Below, piece by piece: positions 1 through 5,334 of a DNA stretch of 5,334 bases. The DNA is from Pseudomonadota bacterium. GTDB taxonomy: Bacteria > Pseudomonadota > Alphaproteobacteria > Rhizobiales > Beijerinckiaceae. The notes beneath the pieces were generated by a model that worked only from the letters and a program-made list of their open reading frames with translations, had not been told where the DNA came from and searched no databases. The position numbers and the translations under genes were made by a program. Where the stretch lies: NCBI GenBank assembly GCA_023452965.1, contig JAEXUU010000139.1, forward strand, positions 1 to 5,334, given 5' to 3'. Every line of letters starts with the position of its first letter. The stretch's first letter is position 1.

Positions 1-479
1 GTCATGTCCTGGGCGATGTCGACGACGCGGCCGGGGCGCCGGCGCGCCATGCGCTGCGCGGTCGCTTCCGCCGGGCCCAGCATCCTGCGGGCGAGGGCGG
101 CGACGGCGCGCGGCGTGAACAGCGGCGCCAGCGTTCGGCGAGCCCGCTTCCAGGCCTCGCCTTCTGCGGTCAGCAGGCCTTCGCCGAGGCCGGGCGCGAG
201 GATGGTGCGCTGCAGGTCGTCCTTGCGGTAGTTCGCGGCGTTCTCGACCAGGACATGGCGAATGGCCACGGGGTCGGACAGGACGACGCCATAGCCGAAT
301 ATCCCTTCGCCCGCGACGATCGGCTCGCGGAAATGCCGCTGGCGCCAGATCGTCAGGGGGTTCTGGCGCAGGCGCAGCAGCAGTTCCAGCCGGCTGAGTT
401 CGCGGTCGCCCGGCACCGGGGCGGGCGCGCGCCTGCCATGCACGGTCCTGGCGGTGTTTGCGGCGTTTGGAGCGGTCAT
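1..479 (-). CDS. cytochrome P450, N-terminal part (cut by left window edge)
   Basis: Read from the ATG at 479-477, the minus strand stays open for 159 codons to the window edge, so this is a 5'-complete, 3'-missing gene. Residues 55-83 resemble the P450 beta-1 region (a glycine-rich stretch followed by 'SDPVAIRHVLVENAANY'). Residues 102-115 give the P450 C-helix signature 'LLTAEGEAWKRARR', in which W110 and R114 form the WxxxR motif that contacts a haem propionate. The following 'APLFTPRAV' is also typical. The heme-binding Cys loop, I-helix and ExxR motif would lie outside the window and cannot be checked. There is no N-terminal membrane anchor, so a soluble bacterial monooxygenase is expected. 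Its electron would come from separate redox partners unless a reductase domain is fused downstream. GGGAGA lies about 10 nt before the ATG. The substrate cannot be inferred. Family call is confident; subfamily is not. Confidence 0.9.
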   Translation of the reverse strand, partial: MTAPNAANTARTVHGRRAPAPVPGDRELSRLELLLRLRQNPLTIWRQRHFREPIVAGEGIFGYGVVLSDPVAIRHVLVENAANYRKDDLQRTILAPGLGEGLLTAEGEAWKRARRTLAPLFTPRAVAALARRMLGPAEATAQRMARRRPGRVVDIAQDM

Positions 480-544
480 CGGTGACGATTCTCCCGCGGC
501 GAGGTCAGGCAGCCTGTCGGGACTTTCGGGCCGGATGAAGGCGC

Positions 545-554
545 GATGACATGT
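545..554. promoter_or_regulatory. perfect 10-bp palindrome upstream of the P450 gene (possible operator)
   Basis: TGACATGTCA is a perfect inverted repeat centred about 70 bp upstream of the P450 start codon. One outer pair (C542/G557) also matches, although the two pairs between do not. The position suits a regulator site for the minus-strand gene, but a 10-bp palindrome can occur by chance and no regulator gene is adjacent. Tentative. Confidence 0.2.
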
Positions 555-629
555 CACGGCGCGTTTTCGGTCGCCGTCATGCAAACGGTGCAGGGCTGTT
601 CGCTTTGCTGCGCTGCGGCCAAACTCCGA

Positions 630-635
630 CATAAT
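630..635 (+). promoter_or_regulatory. candidate -10 element for the 93-aa gene
   Basis: CATAAT matches the sigma-70 -10 consensus TATAAT at five of six positions and stands out as AT-rich in very GC-rich surroundings. The best -35 partner I can find, TTGCTG at 605-610, is 19 bp away, which is longer than ideal. Transcription would start near 642, inside the adjacent palindrome, leaving a leader of about 45 nt before the ATG at 687. Confidence 0.35.
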
Positions 636-636
636 C

Positions 637-651
637 TTGTGCGATGCACAA
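637..651. promoter_or_regulatory. perfect inverted repeat TTGTGC-GAT-GCACAA, likely operator
   Basis: Two perfect 6-bp arms are separated by 3 bp, lying just downstream of a candidate -10 (630-635) and 35 bp before the start codon of the 93-aa gene. A protein bound here would cover the expected transcription start, which is the geometry of a repressor site. The core TGC-N3-GCA resembles the TGC-rich sites of PhaR-type regulators of polyhydroxyalkanoate genes in alphaproteobacteria; that resemblance is recalled, not computed. As an RNA hairpin it would have a 3-nt loop and no U-tract, so a terminator is unlikely. Confidence 0.45.
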
Positions 652-686
652 TGGATGCCTATCTTCGCCCCTAAGGAGCGACCCTA

Positions 687-968
687 ATGCCTGCTTACAA
701 GAACCCCCCGCCGCGCATTTTGCGGCCCCGCGTCGAACTGCCGACCCTGGACGAGGCGATCACCGCCGCGCAGGGCCTGAGCGATTCGCCGGAGGAGCAG
801 GCCGAGATCGCCGCCAATCTGATGGGCGTGCCGGTCTCCGATGTCGTGCCGCTGGTTCGCAAGGCCGCCAACCGCACCATGGTGACGACGCCGAATCGCG
901 CGGTCGTCGTCGTCCGTCGGCCGGTCCGCACCTTCTCGCCGCGTCTGGCCGAGGCGATGCGCCGCTGA
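687..968 (+). CDS. small conserved-looking protein of unknown function (93 aa)
   Basis: I do not recognise this protein. The start is well supported: AAGGAG at 673-678 sits 8 nt before the ATG. The reading frame ends in TGA and is followed by an intrinsic terminator at 1022-1053, so it looks like a monocistronic unit. The protein begins with a basic, proline-rich segment (residues 1-20, 'KNPPPRILRPR'). An acidic, probably helical middle follows (about 20-60: 'LDEAITAAQGLSDSPEEQ', then 'AEIAANLMGVPVSDVVPLV'). The C-terminus is strongly basic and ends in RR. It has no signal peptide, membrane segment or cysteine. The 'AANLMGVPVSDVVPLV' stretch looks loosely like a helix-turn-helix, but it is too short to call. 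The palindrome at 637-651 suggests specific regulation. Overlapping frames on the other strand lack comparable start signals. Confidence 0.75.
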   Translation: MPAYKNPPPRILRPRVELPTLDEAITAAQGLSDSPEEQAEIAANLMGVPVSDVVPLVRKAANRTMVTTPNRAVVVVRRPVRTFSPRLAEAMRR

Positions 969-1021
969 GCTTCGCTGCCGCCCGGAAACGGGCTTTCGCA
1001 GCACCCGAGACAATTGAAGCA

Positions 1022-1053
1022 GTGCCGGCCCGCAAGGCCGGCACAGGTTTTTT
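1022..1053 (+). terminator. intrinsic terminator of the 93-aa gene
   Basis: A perfect 9-bp GC-rich stem (GTGCCGGCC at 1022-1030 with GGCCGGCAC at 1036-1044) encloses a 5-nt loop. AGG and then six T residues (1048-1053) follow. It lies 54 nt after the stop codon. Read on the minus strand there is no U-tract, so it acts on the plus strand only. Confidence 0.85.
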
Positions 1054-1065
1054 GATAGCACGCTG

Positions 1066-1101
1066 AAAAACGGCGACCGGTCGGCTTCAAGCCGATCGCC
1101 G
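1066..1101 (-). terminator. intrinsic terminator of the copA-cueR operon
   Basis: Read on the minus strand, CGGCGA (1101-1096) plus TCGGC (1095-1091) pairs with GCCGA (1085-1081) and TCGCCG (1076-1071), leaving a 5-nt loop and a 4-nt bulge (1077-1080). The stem is followed directly by TTTTT (1070-1066). It begins only 7 nt beyond the cueR stop codon and faces the plus-strand terminator 12 nt away. Confidence 0.8.
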
Positions 1102-1107
1102 GGGAAT

Positions 1108-1494
1108 TCAGCTGCTGATCTCGTCCAGGATCGGGCAGTCCGGCCGGCCGTCGCCATGGCAATGGCTGGCGAGATGACGCAGCGTCTTCGCCATCGCCTT
1201 CAGCGCTGCGGCCTTCTCCTCGAGTTCGGCGACGTGCTTCAGCGCCATTGCCTTGACATCGGCGCTGGCCCGGGAGCGATCGCGCCAGAGCGCCAGCAGC
1301 GCTCCGGTTTCCTCGATAGAGAAGCCGAGGCTGCGGGCCCGGCGCACGAAGCGCAGCGTGTGGACATCGTCGGGGCCATAGACGCGATAGCCCGATTGGG
1401 AGCGCGCCGGCGGCGGGATCAGTGCGATCTCCTCATAATAGCGGATCATCTTGGCACTGACGCCCGAGGCCTCGGCGGCTTGTCCGATGTTCAT
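1108..1494 (-). CDS. cueR: CueR, Cu(I)-responsive MerR-family activator
   Basis: A MerR-family dimeric DNA-binding activator of 128 aa, close to the usual CueR length. Residues 1-20 form the winged helix-turn-helix ('MNIGQAAEASGVSAKMIRYY'), followed by the wing ('GYRVYGPDDV', about 35-44) and a long dimerisation helix (about 77-108). The metal loop holds C112 and C120 ('CHGDGRPDC'), and S77 is present. These three residues have the same numbering as in E. coli CueR, where the cysteines bind a single Cu(I) ion linearly and Ser77 marks sensors of +1 ions (Cu, Ag, Au) as opposed to +2 ions. AAGGAGG at 1506-1500 is a strong Shine-Dalgarno 5 nt from the ATG. It overlaps the copA stop codon, so translation is probably coupled. 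The expected target is the promoter at 4060-4090, which also transcribes cueR itself. An AuR/GolS-like sensor is possible but less likely beside copA. Confidence 0.95.
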   Translation of the reverse strand: MNIGQAAEASGVSAKMIRYYEEIALIPPPARSQSGYRVYGPDDVHTLRFVRRARSLGFSIEETGALLALWRDRSRASADVKAMALKHVAELEEKAAALKAMAKTLRHLASHCHGDGRPDCPILDEISS

Positions 1495-1505
1495 CCTATC
1501 CTCCT

Positions 1506-4028
1506 TCAGGCCGTCGCCGGCACATTGGCCGGCCCGGATTCCTCGGTCCGCGGCTGCCCCGTGAAGCGCTTCAGCCGAAGCGCGTTGGCGAGAACGCTGA
1601 CGCTCGAGAACGCCATGGCGAAGCTGGCGAAGACCGGCGACATCAGCACGCCCCAGAGCGGATAGAGCAGGCCGGCCGCGACCGGGATCAGCAGCACGTT
1701 GTAGCCGAAGGCCCAGCCGAGATTCTGCCGGATATTGGTCATCGTCGCCTTCGACAGCGCGATCGCTTCCGGGACATGGCGCAGATCGCCCGAGATCAGC
1801 ACGATATCGGCGCTTTCGATGGCGATGTCGGTGCCTGCGCCCATGGCGATGCCGACATCGGCCTGGGCCAGGGCCGGAGCGTCGTTGATGCCGTCGCCGA
1901 CGAAGGCGACGCGCCTGCTGCCATCGCCCTGTAGATCGGCGACGATCCTGGCCTTCTCCGTCGGCAGCACCTCAGCCCGCACTTCGTCGATCCCGAGCCG
2001 GCGGGCGATGGCCTCGGCCGTGCCGCGATTGTCGCCGGTCACCATCACGATGCGCAAGCCAAGCCGGCGCAGGCTCTCGACCGCCGCCGGCGTGCCGGGC
2101 TTGATCTGGTCCGCGACCGCGATCAGGCCGGCGAGCTTGCCGTCGATCGCTGCATAGAGTGGCGACTGGCCTTCGCGGGCCAGGGCTTCGGCGCGCGCGG
2201 CGAAGCCGTCCGGGTCGATGCCGAGCCGGCGCATCAGCCGCTTCGAGCCGACGGCGACGCGCCGCCCCTCGACCGTGGCCTCGATTCCCATGCCGGGCTC
2301 GGCCTGGAAGTCGCTGGTCGTGGCGAGGGCAAGACCACGCCGGCCCGCCTCGTCGACGATCGCTTCCGCGGAAGGGTGCTCGGAGGCGCTCTCCGCCGAG
2401 GCGGCAAGGCGCAGCGTCTCGGTTTCGTCGAAGCCGGCGGCAGCCACGACCTGCGTCACCTCGGGCGTGCCCTTGGTCAGCGTGCCGGTCTTGTCGAAGG
2501 CGATGGTGGAAATGCCGCTGAGGCTCTGCAAGGCCGCGCCCTGGCGGAACAGGATGCCGAGCTCGGCCGCCTTGCCGGTACCGACCATGATCGAGGTCGG
2601 GGTGGCGAGGCCCATCGCGCAGGGGCAGGCGACGATCAGCACCGCGACAGCATTGACCAGCGCATAGGTCAGGGCCGGCGACGGGCCGAAATAGAGCCAG
2701 GCCGCGAAGGTGATGGCCGAGACCAGGATCACCGCCGGCACGAACCAGTTGGTGACGCGGTCGACCAGGGCCTGGATCGGCAGCTTGGCGCCTTGTGCGG
2801 CCTCGACCATGCGCAGGATCTGCGCGAGCAGCGTATCGGCGCCGACCTTCTCGGCCCGGAAGCGCAACGCGCCATTGCGGTTGATCGTGCCGCCGATGAC
2901 GCTGGCGCCGGCGCTCTTATGGGCGGGCGCGGGCTCGCCGGTGACCATCGATTCGTCGACATAGGACGAGCCCTCGACGACCTCTCCGTCGACCGGGACC
3001 TTCTCGCCCGGGCGGACGAGCACGAGATCGCCGACCCGCACCTCCTCGACCGCGATTTCGCTCTCGATGCCGTCGCGCAGCACGCGGGCGGTGCGGGCCT
3101 GCAGGGTCACCAGCCGGCTGATCGCCGCGCTGGTGCGGCCCTTGGCGCGGGCCTCGAACCAGCGGCCGAGCAGGATCAGGGTGACGATGACCGCGCCGGT
3201 CTCGAAATAGGTGTGGGCGGTGCCTTCAGGCAGCCAGCCCGGCCGGAAGGTCGCGACCGCCGAATAGAGATAGGCCGCGCCGGCGCCGATCATCACGAGC
3301 GCGTTCATGTCGGGCGCGCCGCGCAGCAGCGCCGGCCCACCCTTCAGGAAGAAGCGCAGCCCGGGCCAGAACAGGACGATGCTGGCCAGCGCGAAGGCGG
3401 TCACCTTCAGCGTGAAGATATCGGCGATGCCGAGCAGCCAATGGTGGAAGGTCTCGCTCAGATGCGGGCCCATCTCGATGACCATCAGCGGCAGCGTCGC
3501 CAGCGCCGCGATGACGACCGCGCGACCGAGCTCGCTCTGCTCCGCCTCGCGCCGCTCCTGCATGTCGGCGCGCGGGTTCGCACTCGCGCCGAGGGGCTCC
3601 GCTTGATAGCCGGCAGCGGCGATGGCGGCGATCAGTGCCGGCACGGCGGCGGGGTCGGCGAGCTGGACGGTCGCGCGCTCCGTCGCGAGATTGACGTTCG
3701 CCGCCAGTACACCCGGCACGCCGCGCAGGGCCTTCTCGACCCGGCCGACGCAGGAGGCGCAGGTCATTCCGGTGATCGACAGGTTCACTTCGGTTTCGGC
3801 CGGCTCGTAGCCCGCAGCGCGGATCGCAGCGGCGATGGCGGTAGCGTCGCCCCCCGCGACCTGTGCCCGCCCGGTCGCGAGGTTGACCTGCGCCCTGGTC
3901 ACGCCGGGCACGGCTGCGATCGCCTTTTCGACCCTGCCGACGCAGGAGGCGCAGGTCATGCCATCCACGGGTATGTCGAGCACGGAGGTCTGATTTCCGC
4001 GCGGTTCGAGCGTTGCTTGCATCGCCAT
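1506..4028 (-). CDS. copA: CopA, Cu(I)-exporting P1B-1-type ATPase
   Basis: An inner-membrane pump of 840 aa that couples ATP hydrolysis to Cu(I) export from the cytoplasm. Two N-terminal heavy-metal-associated domains (about 16-80 and 82-145) each carry GMTCASC, with cysteines at 26/29 and 90/93. Eight membrane segments are visible, near 168-187, 206-223, 241-259, 272-290, 427-448, 456-478, 770-790 and 795-815. The actuator domain has TGEP (363-366). The P and N domains have DKTGT (phosphorylated D512), HP (551-552), TGDN (664-667) and GDGINDAP (711-718). Transport-site residues C468-P-C470, Y776-N777 and M805-xx-S808-S809 define the Cu(I)/Ag(I) class. The frame is open upstream to an ATG at 4238, but that region contains the CueR promoter. 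The ATG at 4049 would leave almost no leader, so I chose 4028, with 4022 as an alternative; the Shine-Dalgarno is weak for each. Followed after 11 nt by cueR. Confidence 0.95.
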   Translation of the reverse strand: MAMQATLEPRGNQTSVLDIPVDGMTCASCVGRVEKAIAAVPGVTRAQVNLATGRAQVAGGDATAIAAAIRAAGYEPAETEVNLSITGMTCASCVGRVEKALRGVPGVLAANVNLATERATVQLADPAAVPALIAAIAAAGYQAEPLGASANPRADMQERREAEQSELGRAVVIAALATLPLMVIEMGPHLSETFHHWLLGIADIFTLKVTAFALASIVLFWPGLRFFLKGGPALLRGAPDMNALVMIGAGAAYLYSAVATFRPGWLPEGTAHTYFETGAVIVTLILLGRWFEARAKGRTSAAISRLVTLQARTARVLRDGIESEIAVEEVRVGDLVLVRPGEKVPVDGEVVEGSSYVDESMVTGEPAPAHKSAGASVIGGTINRNGALRFRAEKVGADTLLAQILRMVEAAQGAKLPIQALVDRVTNWFVPAVILVSAITFAAWLYFGPSPALTYALVNAVAVLIVACPCAMGLATPTSIMVGTGKAAELGILFRQGAALQSLSGISTIAFDKTGTLTKGTPEVTQVVAAAGFDETETLRLAASAESASEHPSAEAIVDEAGRRGLALATTSDFQAEPGMGIEATVEGRRVAVGSKRLMRRLGIDPDGFAARAEALAREGQSPLYAAIDGKLAGLIAVADQIKPGTPAAVESLRRLGLRIVMVTGDNRGTAEAIARRLGIDEVRAEVLPTEKARIVADLQGDGSRRVAFVGDGINDAPALAQADVGIAMGAGTDIAIESADIVLISGDLRHVPEAIALSKATMTNIRQNLGWAFGYNVLLIPVAAGLLYPLWGVLMSPVFASFAMAFSSVSVLANALRLKRFTGQPRTEESGPANVPATA
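3736..3767. repeat. direct repeat copy within copA (second HMA domain)
   Basis: This matches 3928-3959 at 31 of 32 positions, including 24 consecutive identical bases ending in the GMTCASC codons (3744-3767 against 3936-3959). The offset is 192 bp, or 64 codons, which is one HMA domain. It reflects internal duplication of the metal-binding domain in copA, with the motif conserved almost base for base. Confidence 0.8.
3928..3959. repeat. direct repeat copy within copA (first HMA domain)
   Basis: Partner of the repeat at 3736-3767. It encodes the Cu(I)-binding loop and first helix of the N-terminal HMA domain. The two domains share '[14 protein letters not shown]' exactly but diverge outside it, so this is a domain duplication under motif constraint and not a recent tandem copy of the full domain. 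Confidence 0.8.
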
Positions 4029-4059
4029 GATATCCGCTTTCGTTCTCATCGTGCTGAGA

Positions 4060-4090
4060 TGGCTACACCTTCCCATGATTGGAAGGTCAA
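4060..4090 (-). promoter_or_regulatory. CueR-dependent copA promoter with MerR-type 19-bp spacer
   Basis: Read on the minus strand: -35 TTGACC (4090-4085), a 19-bp spacer (4084-4066), then -10 TAGCCA (4065-4060). The palindrome ACCTTCC-N7-GGAAGGT (4087-4067) is perfect over 7-bp arms and fills the spacer. This is the known architecture of CueR/MerR promoters: the overlong spacer keeps the -35 and -10 out of register until metal-bound CueR untwists the DNA. The arm sequence is the same CCTTCC/GGAAGG core as in E. coli copA. Transcription should start near 4053, which argues for the copA start at 4028. Confidence 0.93.
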
Positions 4091-4108
4091 GCGGCGATTT
4101 CGGATAAC
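4079..4108 (+). promoter_or_regulatory. weak candidate promoter for the oxygenase gene, overlapping the CueR operator
   Basis: TTGGAA (4079-4084) and GATAAC (4103-4108) each match the sigma-70 hexamers at four of six positions, with an 18-bp spacer. The -35 would lie within the right arm of the CueR palindrome. If used, transcription would start near 4115, leaving a leader of roughly 95 nt before the oxygenase ATG. No better plus-strand candidate was seen between 4091 and 4210, which is otherwise GC-rich and featureless. Confidence 0.25.
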
Positions 4109-4210
4109 GCGCAGGGCCCGGCGCCGCCCCTGAAATTGCAGGAAGCGGGTGGCGCGCCGGTCGGCTCCGCGGCGAGATCGGGCGCAATCTCCGGCTCGAA
4201 AGGAAGCGCC

Positions 4211-4957
4211 ATGCCCGCAACGAACCGTCACAACACAACGCCCGACGGACAGGACTTCGAGGCGACGGTCGCAGCGCTCGATTGGGCGCGGATCGAGGCT
4301 GAACTCGACGCGCATGGCGTTGGGCTCACCGGCCGGCTTCTGGATGCCGAGGCTTGCGCCGGCCTGCGCGGGCTCTATGCCGAGCCGGCCCGCTTTCGCA
4401 GCCGGATCGTCATGGCGCGGCACGGCTTCGGGCGCGGCGAGTATCAGTATTTCGCCCATCCCTTGCCGCAGCCGATCGCTGCCCTGCGCCCGCTGGTCTA
4501 TGCCCGTCTGGCGCCCATCGCCAATCGCTGGAACGAAACGCTCGGCATCGCCCAGCGCTATCCTGAAAGCCTCGACGCGTTCCTCGCGCTCTGCCATCGG
4601 GCCGGCCAGCAGCGCCCGACGCCGCTGCTGCTGAAATACGAAGCCGGCGACTATAACTGTCTGCACCAGGACCTGTACGGCGACCTGTTCTTCCCCTTCC
4701 AGATGGTGATCCTGCTTTCGCAGCCCGGCCGCGATTTCACCGGCGGCGAGTTCACCCTGGTCGAGCAGCGGCCACGCATGCAGTCTCGGCCGGAAGTGGT
4801 GCCGCTGGCACAGGGCGAGGCGGCGATCTTCGCCGTCCAGCATCGGCCGGTTGAAGGCACGCGCGGCGCCTATCGGGTCAATCTGCGCCATGGCGTCAGC
4901 CGGGTGCGCAGCGGCGAGCGTTTCACCACGGGGCTGATCTTCCACGATGCCCGCTGA
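4211..4957 (+). CDS. 2OG-Fe(II) oxygenase (prolyl-4-hydroxylase-like fold), substrate unknown
   Basis: A predicted cytoplasmic non-haem iron dioxygenase of 248 aa. The C-terminal double-stranded beta-helix region shows H152-x-D154 ('[10 protein letters not shown]'), a 'GGEFTLVEQ' strand (178-186), and a distal H227 ('NLRHGVSRV') followed ten residues later by R237 ('[10 protein letters not shown]'). This gives the Hx D...H iron triad with an Arg for the 2-oxoglutarate carboxylate. H211 is a less likely third ligand. The N-terminal half (about 20-135) is helical and family-specific, containing '[21 protein letters not shown]'. There is no signal peptide. The frame is open from an ATG at 4079, but AAGGAA at 4200-4205, 5 nt before the ATG at 4211, and the family-like N-terminus favour 4211. 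It is divergent from copA and convergent with the NUDIX gene 18 nt downstream. From recollection, relatives are often annotated as proline-hydroxylase-like proteins and some lie near alkylation-repair genes; nothing here confirms that role. Confidence 0.85.
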   Translation: MPATNRHNTTPDGQDFEATVAALDWARIEAELDAHGVGLTGRLLDAEACAGLRGLYAEPARFRSRIVMARHGFGRGEYQYFAHPLPQPIAALRPLVYARLAPIANRWNETLGIAQRYPESLDAFLALCHRAGQQRPTPLLLKYEAGDYNCLHQDLYGDLFFPFQMVILLSQPGRDFTGGEFTLVEQRPRMQSRPEVVPLAQGEAAIFAVQHRPVEGTRGAYRVNLRHGVSRVRSGERFTTGLIFHDAR

Positions 4958-4975
4958 GCCGGCATCCGCCGCCCG

Positions 4976-5334
4976 TCAGGCAGCCTTGATGTCGAGTCCG
5001 GCGACGATGGCGCCCAGCGCCGGCTCGTCGATCAGGTCTGCGGCATCGGCCTGGGTGAACCAGCGGCAGCTGCGCTGCGCCTGTTCCGGCCATGTCGGCA
5101 ATTGCTGTTTGACCTCGAGCAGATAGAGCCGGACCTTGCAGAGGATGAAATGGTCGGTCTTGCGCTTCCAGTAGGTGTAGCGGCCGACCGGCTTCTTGCT
5201 GATCTCACCGATCAGGCCGGCTTCTTCCATCGCTTCGCGCGCGGCTGCCTCATGGCCCTTGAGGCCGCGGATCGGCCAGCCCTTCGGCACGATCCAGCGC
5301 TGGGTTTCGCGCGTCGTCACCAGCATGATCTCGA
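4976..5334 (-). CDS. NUDIX hydrolase, C-terminal 118 residues (5' end beyond right edge)
   Basis: A hydrolase of nucleoside-diphosphate-linked compounds; family members include diadenosine-polyphosphate and diphosphoinositol-polyphosphate phosphohydrolases, and the real substrate is unknown. The frame is open to the window edge, with 'EIMLVTTRETQRWIVPKGWP' at the visible N-terminus. In relatives this segment is preceded by an N-terminal strand, so the ATG at 5326 is probably an internal Met and the gene starts outside. The Nudix helix is REAMEEAGL, keeping the catalytic R-E-xx-EE-x-G-hydrophobic core of the box. The upstream Glu of the Gx5E part is replaced: alignment on 'PKG' places Leu there ('PKGWPIRGLKGHEAAARE'). 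This 'PKGWP' variant is, to my recollection, common in alphaproteobacterial proteins. The C-terminal part contains 'RSCRWFTQADAADLI', typical of the last strand and helix. It is convergent with the oxygenase gene, with no terminator in the 18-nt gap. Confidence 0.88.
   Translation of the reverse strand, partial: EIMLVTTRETQRWIVPKGWPIRGLKGHEAAAREAMEEAGLIGEISKKPVGRYTYWKRKTDHFILCKVRLYLLEVKQQLPTWPEQAQRSCRWFTQADAADLIDEPALGAIVAGLDIKAA

Noticed and set aside
4..485. Short plus-strand open frames over the P450 region
   Set aside because: They are Arg/Ala-rich shadows of the P450 reading frame, which carries the WxxxR C-helix motif on the minus strand.
981..992. Small hairpin CCCG-GAAA-CGGG after the 93-aa gene
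   Set aside because: It has only a 4-bp stem, with no U-tract. The stronger terminator at 1022-1053 explains the 3' end, so this was not listed as a separate element.
684..1162. Two open frames of about 155 codons on the minus strand across the 93-aa gene and the start of the gap
   Set aside because: Both would be translated through the two terminators and the 3' end of cueR, have no recognisable domains, and oppose a frame with far better start signals.
2376..4133. A 585-codon open frame on the plus strand, antisense to copA
   Set aside because: Its translation is low-complexity, rich in Arg, Asp, Gly and Ala, with no recognisable domain. It mirrors the codon structure of copA, whose every catalytic motif is intact on the other strand. 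GC-rich coding DNA routinely leaves such antisense frames open.
4079..4210. 44-residue N-terminal extension of the oxygenase from an ATG inside the CueR operator
   Set aside because: No Shine-Dalgarno precedes it, the added residues are low-complexity, and the ATG at 4211 has AAGGAA at suitable spacing.
4109..4210. Possible Ada-type regulatory box before the oxygenase, suggested by AATTG and GCAA fragments
   Set aside because: The spacing and order do not match an Ada box as I know it, and there is no ada gene in the window. The idea came only from the recalled neighbourhood of related oxygenases.
4029..4238. 70-residue N-terminal extension of CopA
   Set aside because: It would be encoded across and upstream of the CueR-dependent promoter and overlap the divergent oxygenase gene. 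The sequence is Arg/Pro/Ser-rich and unlike CopA N-termini.
4046..4945. A 299-codon open frame on the minus strand, antisense to the oxygenase
   Set aside because: It shows no family motif, has no supporting start signal, and its 3' end overlaps the copA promoter and start. The oxygenase on the plus strand has the iron-binding triad and a Shine-Dalgarno.

Overview
This is a GC-rich window with tight Shine-Dalgarno-led genes. Its gene content (CopA/CueR, soluble cytochrome P450, a 'PKGWP'-type NUDIX protein, a 2OG-Fe(II) oxygenase) suggests an alphaproteobacterium, probably of the Hyphomicrobiales/Rhizobiales (Bosea- or Methylobacterium-like). The taxonomic placement is inference from composition and family resemblance; no rRNA or other marker is present.

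Layout from left to right. (1) Positions 1-479, minus strand: the N-terminal 159 codons of a cytochrome P450, whose remainder lies beyond the left edge. (2) Positions 480-686: a divergent intergenic region with two perfect palindromes, one of them (TTGTGC-GAT-GCACAA) just upstream of the next gene. (3) Positions 687-968, plus strand: a 93-residue protein of unknown function with a textbook ribosome binding site. (4) Positions 969-1107: a convergent gap with two intrinsic terminators facing each other, one for each flanking transcription unit. (5) Positions 1108-4028, minus strand: a copper-efflux operon, copA then cueR, with an 11-nt gap and a cueR Shine-Dalgarno that overlaps the copA stop codon. 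(6) Positions 4060-4090: a near-textbook CueR-dependent promoter (TTGACC, 19-bp spacer carrying the ACCTTCC-N7-GGAAGGT palindrome, TAGCCA). It sets the copA start downstream of the longest open frame. (7) Positions 4211-4957, plus strand: a 2OG-Fe(II) oxygenase divergent from copA. (8) Positions 4976-5334, minus strand: a NUDIX hydrolase, convergent with the oxygenase, 5'-truncated at the right edge.

How the genes work together. The copper module is self-contained: CueR senses cytoplasmic Cu(I) through Cys112/Cys120, untwists the 19-bp-spacer promoter and drives copA. CopA pumps Cu(I) out of the cytoplasm at the cost of ATP. Because cueR is the second gene of the operon, induction should also raise the level of the regulator, a positive feedback arrangement. 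The P450, oxygenase and NUDIX genes show no obvious functional link to copper. The only physical tie is the shared copA/oxygenase intergenic region, where a weak plus-strand promoter candidate overlaps the CueR operator.

I do not see a clearly new biological system here. The least explained items are the 93-aa gene and its palindrome, and the oxygenase divergent from the CueR promoter.
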